Source of the DNA: CAZEQD01 sp964514305
GTDB taxonomy: Bacteria; Acidobacteriota; Aminicenantia; Aminicenantales; Aminicenantaceae
NCBI GenBank assembly: GCA_964514305.1
Contig: CAZEQD010000048.1
Span: 1 to 15,854, forward strand
Length of the DNA: 15,854 nucleotides
Reading direction: 5' to 3'
Made by a program: the position numbers and the translations under genes
Shown here: positions 1 to 6,069 of the stretch, in pieces
Layout of the letters: each line of letters begins with the position of its first letter
Numbering within the stretch: position 1 is the stretch's first letter
The notes under the pieces: generated by a model
Seen by the model: only the letters and a program-made list of their open reading frames with translations
Database searches by the model: none
What the model was told of the DNA's origin: nothing

Positions 1-63
1 GTAACGAAGCAGATGCAGCAAGATCGGCTCGCCCCAAGGGTAAAAGATGCCGATTGTGATCAT
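1..63 (-). CDS. Possible 5' end of a minus-strand gene (partial, very weak)
   Basis: On the minus strand an ATG at 63-61 opens a frame that stays open to the left edge of the window (21 codons). It reads from MITIG to LLHLLRY and includes the segment FYPWGEP. The frame is also open upstream to a stop at 111-109, so a TTG start at 105-103 is possible. No Shine-Dalgarno sequence precedes the ATG. GC content rises inside the frame relative to the AT-rich stretch upstream, which is the main reason to suspect coding. I do not recognise the product, and the frame may be chance. Confidence 0.22.
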   Translation of the reverse strand, partial: MITIGIFYPWGEPILLHLLRY

Positions 64-459
64 AATAAAATTAAATGAACAAAGAAATATCCTTGACCTT
101 ACCAATAATCATGATAAAAAACAGATATTAATGAAAATAAATAAAGGATCGGCAGATTTTATGAATAATTCAGGCTAACAGCCACACATAAAGAACAAAC
201 CTTATAACTATTCTAAATTCATCTTCTCCAATAAAGATAAGAATCTGCTGTCTGAACGAAGACTATCGAGACGAGGGTCCACCTTAAGCAAAAATAGTGA
301 GCCTGATGGAGCATCAAAGGGTGGACAATCCGCCGGCTTCGAGTATAATGTTTTTGACTATGGTTTATTTTTCTCACCTATCGTCAAAAAATTGCCGCAA
401 GTTTGAGGACAGGTGCCAATCAGAAATAGCGGGTAATACTTTAAGATTTGGAGAGCAGA
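64..459. other. Intergenic leader upstream of the DUF1846 gene
   Basis: This stretch holds no convincing complete gene. It is AT-rich up to about 230, then more mixed. It contains an inverted repeat (276-284 with 318-326) and a near-consensus promoter (322-349), described separately. The short open frame at 297-479 overlaps the start of the DUF1846 gene in another frame, has no ribosome binding site and has no protein-like character. Confidence 0.6.
322..349 (+). promoter_or_regulatory. Candidate sigma70-type promoter of the DUF1846 gene
   Basis: A -35 element TGGACA (322-327, 5 of 6 matches to TTGACA) is followed after 16 bp by a perfect -10 element TATAAT (344-349). Transcription would start near 356, giving a leader of about 104 nt before the ATG at 460. 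The -35 is embedded in the right arm of an inverted repeat. This is the best promoter match in the window. Confidence 0.6.
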
Positions 460-1974
460 ATGAAAAAGATTGGTTTTGATTCTGAGGTTTATCTGAAAAA
501 GCAGACCACGGCCATTGGACGACGGATGGAGCTTTTCCCGAAAAGACTTTATCTGGAATTTGGAGGTAAAATCCTGAACGATTTTCATGCCGCCCGAGTT
601 CTCCCTGGTTACGACCCAAACGTAAAGGTCAGGTTGCTGCAGAATCTAAAAAACCAGGCAGAGATCATTCTTTGCATTTTTGCCGGAGATATCGAGCGCC
701 GCAAGCTCCGGGCTGACTTTGGCATTACCTATGATGCAGACGCGCTTAAGCTCATTGATGACCTTAAAGATTGGGGATTGGAAGTAACCGCGGTGGTTAT
801 TACCCGTTATGAGAACCAGGCTTCGGCCAGAATCTTCAAAAACAAACTGGAAAGACTGGACCTAAGGGTTTACACCCATCGCTTCACCAAGGGTTATCCC
901 ACTGATGTTGAGACCATCGTCAGTGAAGAGGGTTATGGAGCGAATGAATACATTAAGACCAAAAAACCGCTGGTTATCGTTACTGGACCTGGACCTGGCA
1001 GTGGCAAATTGGCTACCTGCCTTTCTCAGCTTTACCATGAGCACAAGCGGGGAGTGAAGGCTGGTTACGCCAAGTTTGAGACCTTCCCCATCTGGGATCT
1101 ACCTTTAAAACATCCGGTCAATGTGGCTTATGAAGCAGCCACTGCCGACCTGGGTGATTTTAACATAGTAGATCCATTTCATCTTGAAGCTTATAACATC
1201 AAAAGCATTAACTACAATCGGGACGTGGAAGTTTTTCCGGTATTGAAGCGAATTTTCAGCCGCATTGTCAGAAATGGCTTTTTCTATAAATCTCCTACCG
1301 ACATGGGGGTTAACGTTGTTAGCAAGGGTATAGTTGACAATGAGGTTGTGCAGGAGGCAGCCCGCCAAGAAATCATCCGTCGATTTTTCCGCTATCAATG
1401 TGAGTACATCCTCGGCTATTGCGACCAGACAACAGTGGAACGGGCTGAATTGCTGATGAAAGAGATGAATCTAAAACCTGAAGACAGGAGAGTTGTCGTC
1501 CCGGCAAAACAGGCAGCAGTGGAAGCTCGAGAGAAAGGCAAGGGCAACAAGGGCATTTATGTTGGAGCTGCTCTGGAGCTTTCTGATGGGCACCTGGTCA
1601 AAGGCTATAACTCGCCGCTGATGCACGCCGCTTCCAGCACTGTCATTAATGCCCTTAAACAACTAGCCGGTATACCAGACCACATTCACCTTCTATCTCC
1701 GGGTATCCTTGAACAGACAAGATATTTAAAAGAAAAACTGCTCGGGTCGAAAACCCTGAGTCTGGACCTGACGGAAGTTCTGACCTGCCTGGCGATTACT
1801 GCTTCCACCAGTCCGCCCTCGCAACTTGCTCTGGAGAAATTGAAAGAACTGCGGGGCTGTGAAATGCACTCGACTCATCTTCCAACTCCCGGTGATGAGA
1901 TGGGTTTAAGGCGCCTGGGTATTAACCTGACCAGCGACCCGGCTTTTGCTTCCAAGAATTTGTTCATCAGTTAA
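460..1974 (+). CDS. DUF1846 / UPF0371 family protein
   Basis: This 504-residue protein matches DUF1846/UPF0371 from its first residues (MKKIGFDSE) to the end, so it appears full length. Recognisable family blocks are KRLYLEFGGK (about 28-37), the glycine-rich loop TGPGPGSGK (about 175-183), LSQLYHEHKRG, KAGYAKFETFPIW, LKHPVN, AYEAATADL, FHLEAY, NYNRDVEVFPVL and SPTDMGVN. The GPGPGSGK loop resembles a phosphate-binding loop but is not a canonical Walker A, because no Ser/Thr follows the Lys. There is no signal peptide, so it should be cytoplasmic. The biochemical role of the family is unsettled. I chose the ATG at 460 rather than the in-frame TTG at 448: GGAGAG (450-455) is its ribosome binding site and relatives begin at this Met. 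The stop lies one base before the assembly gap, so any downstream partner is missing. Confidence 0.93.
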   Translation: MKKIGFDSEVYLKKQTTAIGRRMELFPKRLYLEFGGKILNDFHAARVLPGYDPNVKVRLLQNLKNQAEIILCIFAGDIERRKLRADFGITYDADALKLIDDLKDWGLEVTAVVITRYENQASARIFKNKLERLDLRVYTHRFTKGYPTDVETIVSEEGYGANEYIKTKKPLVIVTGPGPGSGKLATCLSQLYHEHKRGVKAGYAKFETFPIWDLPLKHPVNVAYEAATADLGDFNIVDPFHLEAYNIKSINYNRDVEVFPVLKRIFSRIVRNGFFYKSPTDMGVNVVSKGIVDNEVVQEAARQEIIRRFFRYQCEYILGYCDQTTVERAELLMKEMNLKPEDRRVVVPAKQAAVEAREKGKGNKGIYVGAALELSDGHLVKGYNSPLMHAASSTVINALKQLAGIPDHIHLLSPGILEQTRYLKEKLLGSKTLSLDLTEVLTCLAITASTSPPSQLALEKLKELRGCEMHSTHLPTPGDEMGLRRLGINLTSDPAFASKNLFIS

Positions 1975-1975
1975 C

Positions 1976-2075
1976 NNNNNNNNNNNNNNNNNNNNNNNNN
2001 NNNNNNNNNNNNNNNNNNNNNNNNNNNNNNNNNNNNNNNNNNNNNNNNNNNNNNNNNNNNNNNNNNNNNNNNNNN
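1976..2075. other. Assembly gap, exactly 100 Ns
   Basis: Positions 1976-2075 are 100 consecutive Ns, the size conventionally used for scaffold gaps of unknown length. The true distance, and arguably the linkage, between the DUF1846 gene and everything to its right is therefore uncertain. Open frames that cross the Ns are artefacts. Confidence 0.98.
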
Positions 2076-2279
2076 TCAATTTTCCCACTTTTTTTGGTCT
2101 TAAATCGCATTTTTTGCCCACAAAAAACATGCTGTAAGAAAAAATCTGCAAACAATGTTTTAAATGATAAACTTGATATTACTTTAATCGCTTAAAGCTG
2201 TGTTTTTGGGCCTAAAACTTTAATTTTAAGACCGATTTCTGCTAATAAATAGAGTCTAATTTATTTAATATCAATTAGT

Positions 2280-2305
2280 TGTGCTTGTCTGAGCACATTT
2301 TTTTT
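2280..2305 (+). terminator. Possible rho-independent terminator, plus orientation
   Basis: TGTGCT (2280-2285) and AGCACA (2292-2297) form a perfect 6-bp stem with a 6-nt loop, followed at once by eight Ts (2298-2305). In plus orientation this has the layout of an intrinsic terminator, although the stem is short and only half GC. On the minus strand the hairpin is not followed by a U tract, so it does not obviously serve the S9 gene. It would serve a plus-strand gene now hidden in the gap. Confidence 0.35.
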
Positions 2306-2332
2306 AGATTTTTTTTATTGAGCACATTTTTT
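2291..2332. repeat. 13-bp direct repeat GAGCACATTTTTT
   Basis: GAGCACATTTTTT occurs at 2291-2303 and again at 2320-2332, 29 bp apart, in a T-rich stretch just beyond the stop of the S9 peptidase gene. The first copy contains the right arm of the hairpin at 2280-2297. The second copy has no partner arm. This may be a small local duplication of the terminator tail. Confidence 0.5.
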
Positions 2333-2343
2333 ATTTTTATTTT

Positions 2344-4377
2344 TTAAACATTTTTTAATTTTTTAAATTTTTCAAACCAGGCCATGAGATAGAGCTGCTG
2401 GAGTAATCTGTGGGAAGGGCGCCTCCACCCGTGGTACTCACCCGGCATTCTGACCAGCAGGGTTTCTTTTTTTAACATCTTCAGGGCTCGATAATATTCT
2501 TCGCTTTGGCCAATGGGAGTTCTCAAATCAGCTTCCCCGGTCATAATCATAGTTGGAGTAGTGACATTAGCCACATAATGTAACGGGGAGCGCAGGGCAT
2601 ATTCCGTCGGATCTTCCCAGGGATACTTCTCGAATTGCCTGTACCAGCTGGCCCCATCAGTTGTACCCACGAATGAATGCCAGTTAATAACTGGCCGCAT
2701 AGAAACCGCAGCTCGGAAGCGATTGGTATGGCCAACGATCCAGGCCGTCAAAACACCGCCACCACTGCCGCCGCAGACAAAAAGATTATCTTTATCGATA
2801 AAACCTTTAGCCAAAGCGGCATCAACTCCAGCCATCAGGTCATCATAGTCTTTACCAGGGTAAGAATATTGAATGCCGTTGACAAAATCCTGGCCGTAGC
2901 CCGTGCTCCCTCGGGGATTCATATATAAGACCGCATAGCCATTGGCCGCAAAATTTTGCCAGGCCCAACTAAAACGGACTGAATACATGGCCCAAGGACC
3001 GCCGTGTATATAAAGTATCATCGGATATTTCTTGTTAGGTTCAAATTCAGCTGGCTTAACCAGCCAGCCCTGCAAATCCAAACCATCCGGGGATTTAAAC
3101 CATAGCTCTTCCACCTTTCCCAGCTTGACGTTGGCCAAAACATCCTCATTGACATCCACTAGCTTCTTAAATTTTTCGGGTGACTCGAGCTTGAAAGCAA
3201 CCAGATAACCAGGATGATAAAAATCAGAGATGGTGGCCGCAGCCTGTCCATTACGGGCTAAACTCAACCCAGAAAGATAATGGACTCCCTCGGTCACTTT
3301 CTTTATCTTGCCCTTTAAAGAGACAAAATAAAGATTAGACACGCCCTTTTCAGCCATGAGATAGTAAAGGCCAGAACTATCTGCAGCCCAGGTAACAGCC
3401 GAAGGTGAATTAGGGAAATTTCCAGCCAGAAGCCTCTTATTTCCTCCCTCAGAATCCATAAGATAGAGGTTAGAAAGATGTCTGGTGTAGTGCTTTTCAT
3501 CATAACCAGAATAGGCAATCCAGCGGCCATTAGGAGATATACGAGGAGTACGATCTGGCCCTTTCCTATCAGTAAGGGCCTTTATAGCCATGGTTTTTAA
3601 GTTAACTACATATATTTCGCTATCCCCAAAGAGGTACTCAGCTTCTGGCTTGCGAATAGCACTAAAATAAATTTTGCTGCTGTCTGAAGACCACTGGGGA
3701 TCGCTGTGAGAATAATAACCAGAGGTCACCTGTTTAGGAGTCCCTCCGACTACTGCATCAACGACAAAAATATGGCTGTAGCCCTTGGGTACAGGACCAC
3801 GACCATCTCTCCTCCAAGATAATCTATCGATTATAACAGCCGGCTTAGCCCATTTGGCTCCTCTGGGCTTCTTAGGTAGTTTGACCGACAGCAGCGGTCT
3901 ATCATCATGGATGTACATAGTGAACGCTAATTTCTTGCCGTCAGGGGACCACCTTAAACTGCCGGGCGTATTTTCAACATGGGTCAGCTGGGCTACTTCA
4001 TGAGTATCGAGCCACATAACATAAATCTGAGTAGTCCCATCACGATCTGAAAGGAAAGCAATTCTTTTTCCATCCGGGGACCAGGCAGGAGAAGAGTCCC
4101 GCCAATTGCCTTGAGTAAGCTGGCGCAGCCTTCTTCCCTCTACATCTACTATCCATAAGTTGCTGTTATATCGATCTTCCAATTTATCAGCCCAGCTCCG
4201 GCTGAAAATAATCTGCTGACCGTCAGGGGAAATATTAGGACTGCGAATAGTTTCCATCTCCATGAAGGTATCTTCAGTCAAAAGCCTGTAACTTTTTGTT
4301 TCAGGCCAAGCCAAATAAGTGCTGAAAAATAACAAAGCCAAACCAATAACCATGCCTTTTCTAACTTTATTTCTCAT
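2344..4377 (-). CDS. Secreted S9 family serine peptidase (prolyl oligopeptidase/acylaminoacyl peptidase type)
   Basis: The 677-residue precursor has an N-terminal signal-type hydrophobic segment (about 9-24). It is followed by a beta-propeller built of repeated SPDG/WSPDG blades (about 45-400; for example SPDG at 50-53, WSPDG at 99-103 and 143-147, SPNG at 281-284). The C-terminal alpha/beta hydrolase domain (about 425-675) carries the S9 catalytic set: nucleophile Ser538 in CGGSGGG, Asp617 in TGEADLRTP and His649 in GEYHGW. HGGPW at 458-462 supplies the oxyanion-hole strand. The family cleaves oligopeptides, and the propeller restricts substrate size. Export suggests the periplasm or cell surface. 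The start is well fixed: AAAGGAGG (4383-4390, minus strand) lies 5 nt before the ATG. The 140-bp gap from the upstream gene leaves co-transcription open. Confidence 0.95.
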   Translation of the reverse strand: MRNKVRKGMVIGLALLFFSTYLAWPETKSYRLLTEDTFMEMETIRSPNISPDGQQIIFSRSWADKLEDRYNSNLWIVDVEGRRLRQLTQGNWRDSSPAWSPDGKRIAFLSDRDGTTQIYVMWLDTHEVAQLTHVENTPGSLRWSPDGKKLAFTMYIHDDRPLLSVKLPKKPRGAKWAKPAVIIDRLSWRRDGRGPVPKGYSHIFVVDAVVGGTPKQVTSGYYSHSDPQWSSDSSKIYFSAIRKPEAEYLFGDSEIYVVNLKTMAIKALTDRKGPDRTPRISPNGRWIAYSGYDEKHYTRHLSNLYLMDSEGGNKRLLAGNFPNSPSAVTWAADSSGLYYLMAEKGVSNLYFVSLKGKIKKVTEGVHYLSGLSLARNGQAAATISDFYHPGYLVAFKLESPEKFKKLVDVNEDVLANVKLGKVEELWFKSPDGLDLQGWLVKPAEFEPNKKYPMILYIHGGPWAMYSVRFSWAWQNFAANGYAVLYMNPRGSTGYGQDFVNGIQYSYPGKDYDDLMAGVDAALAKGFIDKDNLFVCGGSGGGVLTAWIVGHTNRFRAAVSMRPVINWHSFVGTTDGASWYRQFEKYPWEDPTEYALRSPLHYVANVTTPTMIMTGEADLRTPIGQSEEYYRALKMLKKETLLVRMPGEYHGWRRPSHRLLQQLYLMAWFEKFKKLKNV

Positions 4378-4517
4378 TATTACCTCCTTTCTCTTTACAT
4401 TTTTATTACCAGAAATTATCCCTGAAGTCCAAACTGATTTTTTCCTTCAAATTCATTTTCATCTTAAGAAAAGGTTAACATAAGTTCTATTAATCAAGAA
4501 CAAATATAAGTTGATTA

Positions 4518-5054
4518 TTAATTTTTTGGAGCATTAGAAAATTTTGCCCCAAAAATCTTCTCCAAAATTTTTAAAGACTCAGGAAACATCTGGTCTAGGC
4601 TAACATATCTCCACTCTGCATACTGAATCAGCCAGTTGTTATTCTTTTTTATTAATTTCATTCTCAAGCGGTAATTATCAGTCGATATCTTCACCAGCTT
4701 ACGGAAAATTTTGGCTGCTCCTGAAGATAAGGCTATCTCTGTTTGAACTTCTGCTTTGGAAGGTTCAATCATTTTCACTCTCGTGCTCAGAAAATTAATG
4801 ACAATTCCCTTATACTGGCTGAAATATTGATTGAGCATAGCCTTTGTTTCTCTCTTATCCTGGGATTTAAAATCAGAATAATCAGAAGCCACGTACCTCA
4901 TTATTCTGTCAGTATCTTTTTGCTCAACATAGGTGCCTATTTTTTTTATCAGTTCCTTAATCTGATCTTCGCTTGTCTTTTGTCGGCAGTAAGAAAAAAA
5001 GAATCCCACCAGCAAAACAGTTAAAATAAGAGCTTTCTTCAGCCAACAATTCAT
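4518..5054 (-). CDS. Small exported protein, probable lipoprotein with NTF2/SnoaL-like fold
   Basis: From the ATG at 5054 the product is 178 residues. It begins MNCWLKK, then a hydrophobic stretch (about 8-22) ending in FFFSYC, then a charged mature region. Cys23 directly after the hydrophobic core suggests a lipoprotein attachment site, although FSYC is a poor lipobox. The mature part starts with an amphipathic helix (SEDQIKELIKKI) and ends with a pattern common in NTF2/SnoaL-like domains (RLRMKLIKKNNNWLIQYAEW). No catalytic residues can be assigned. A GTG at 5069 in the same frame would add five residues but has no ribosome binding site. The ATG has only a weak GAG, so the start is uncertain. 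The function is unknown. It lies upstream of, and in the same direction as, the S9 peptidase. Confidence 0.7.
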   Translation of the reverse strand: MNCWLKKALILTVLLVGFFFSYCRQKTSEDQIKELIKKIGTYVEQKDTDRIMRYVASDYSDFKSQDKRETKAMLNQYFSQYKGIVINFLSTRVKMIEPSKAEVQTEIALSSGAAKIFRKLVKISTDNYRLRMKLIKKNNNWLIQYAEWRYVSLDQMFPESLKILEKIFGAKFSNAPKN

Positions 5055-5244
5055 CGTTCTTGTTCTCACAAGTCATTATAGATATTTAAAACATAAAATC
5101 CCATCTTCTATTTATAAATCAAAATAAAGAAAGAACCATATTACTCCTAGTAATAGATTTTAAGAAAATGACTTTTTTTATTACTCACAGTTATAAAATT
5201 AAGCCTTGAGGATGGTCGCTTTTTGAGCAAAAACTTACTCTTGT

Positions 5245-5562
5245 TTATTTGCTCTCAGCTAATCCAGCAGTGCCCCCACCTCCACCGCCTCCTCCCCCGC
5301 CTCCAGGGCTAAATCCCCCCACCACTGCCATAGGAATAATGAGCAGCCGAGGTGCTGGCCTCCTAGGCCTGCCTGGCCCCCTCAAGAGGCGGGCGGGAAG
5401 AGTGATCAAAGCTTTAAATAAATCAAAGACTGCGCCAACCGTTATCCCAATTAAACGGAAGGCCAGGAGCAGTATCCAGATAATGGGATATAAAATAAGA
5501 GCCAGCAAAGCCAGTGGCCAACAAATCACCAACAAAATCAGCCATAATAAAAATTTAGTCAA
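5245..5562 (-). CDS. Small membrane protein with an 11-glycine C-terminal tail
   Basis: This 105-residue protein is not one I recognise. Residues about 4-24 and 25-50 are strongly hydrophobic and should form two membrane segments (one rich in Leu, the second containing YPIIWILLLAF). They are followed by a basic Arg/Pro segment (PARLLRGPGRPRRPAPR, 56-72), a short hydrophobic patch (LLIIPMAVVGG) and a run of glycines at 87-97 ending in TAGLAESK. The start is a TTG, chosen because GGAGG (5571-5575, minus strand) sits 7 nt upstream at ideal spacing. The glycine run uses all four Gly codons. An overlapping plus-strand frame (5249-5674) is poly-proline and has no ribosome binding site. The region is clearly richer in GC than its surroundings, so a recent origin of the tail is possible. 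Confidence 0.7.
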   Translation of the reverse strand: MTKFLLWLILLVICWPLALLALILYPIIWILLLAFRLIGITVGAVFDLFKALITLPARLLRGPGRPRRPAPRLLIIPMAVVGGFSPGGGGGGGGGGGTAGLAESK

Positions 5563-5916
5563 ATCTTATCCTCCATCCATAAGCCTAAAACGGGAAAAAT
5601 ATAAATTCCAGTCTTTATTTCTCCTACTTAATTTAACGTATTTCTTACCAAAAAGTTTTATAAAACGATCCTGAATTAAAATATATCCTAGTGTATGGAA
5701 TGATTGAAGAGATTTATTACCTTTTTAATTCATTCCAAGAGGGATTATGAATAAAACTGATTCCTCATCATATATGAATGAAATATGAGTAAAGTATCAG
5801 GAATTCCCCCAAAAATTAAATTAAAGAAGGACTGATTTATTTAATTTCTATCGATTACCAAAATTGACAAGTGGAATCACAAAAAAATGGGGAAACTCGA
5901 GTCAATTTCCAGTCAA
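5563..5916. other. AT-rich divergent intergenic region, left part
   Basis: No gene is supported here. It separates the minus-strand small membrane protein from the plus-strand M1 peptidase, so promoters for both should lie in it. Visible structures are an 8-bp inverted repeat TGGAATGA (5696-5703) with TCATTCCA (5730-5737) and a 10-bp palindrome TCATATATGA (5768-5777). Two AGTCAATT copies (5900-5907 and 5911-5918) sit just before the plus-strand promoter. A minus-strand -10-like TATATT lies at 5685-5680 with only a weak -35 17 bp upstream. Confidence 0.5.
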
Positions 5917-5945
5917 TTGATTTGACCAAAGAGCTGTGATATATT
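5917..5945 (+). promoter_or_regulatory. Candidate extended -10 promoter of the M1 peptidase gene
   Basis: TTGATT (5917-5922) is followed after 17 bp by TATATT (5940-5945). A TG at 5937-5938 gives the extended -10 motif TGnTATATT. Transcription would begin near 5952, leaving a leader of about 118 nt. Two AGTCAATT copies 11 bp apart and the palindrome TCAATTGA (5913-5920) overlap or abut the -35 and could be an operator. Confidence 0.45.
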
Positions 5946-6069
5946 CCATTTTTAATTCCTCTGGATCTTAGAGAAAAAAGTGAAACCTTCCAAAGGATTA
6001 AAATAAAAAATCCAAAGGTGGTTTTTGCCAGTCAGACTTGCTAATAATCAAAATAGATGGAGGTGCTAA

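Noticed and set aside
276..326. Riboswitch or structured RNA leader for the DUF1846 gene
   Set aside because: The best promoter (322-349) starts transcription after this structure, and no known riboswitch core motif could be matched.
331..349. tRNA-like T-arm (TTCGAGT)
   Set aside because: The flanking bases do not pair into a T stem, and no acceptor or anticodon arm can be built.
297..479. 60-residue plus-strand open frame
   Set aside because: It overlaps the DUF1846 start in another frame, has no ribosome binding site, and covers the promoter.
2083..2122. Two GTGGG motifs on the minus strand, resembling MraZ-box repeats
   Set aside because: The copies are 33 bp apart, whereas MraZ boxes are tightly spaced, and no mraZ-like gene is visible beside them.
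1906..2155. Open frames on both strands across the N run
   Set aside because: They exist only because Ns hide stop codons.
5249..5674. 141-residue plus-strand frame with a poly-proline run
   Set aside because: It is the complement of the poly-glycine gene, lacks a ribosome binding site and reads as low-complexity. The minus frame has membrane segments and a strong Shine-Dalgarno.
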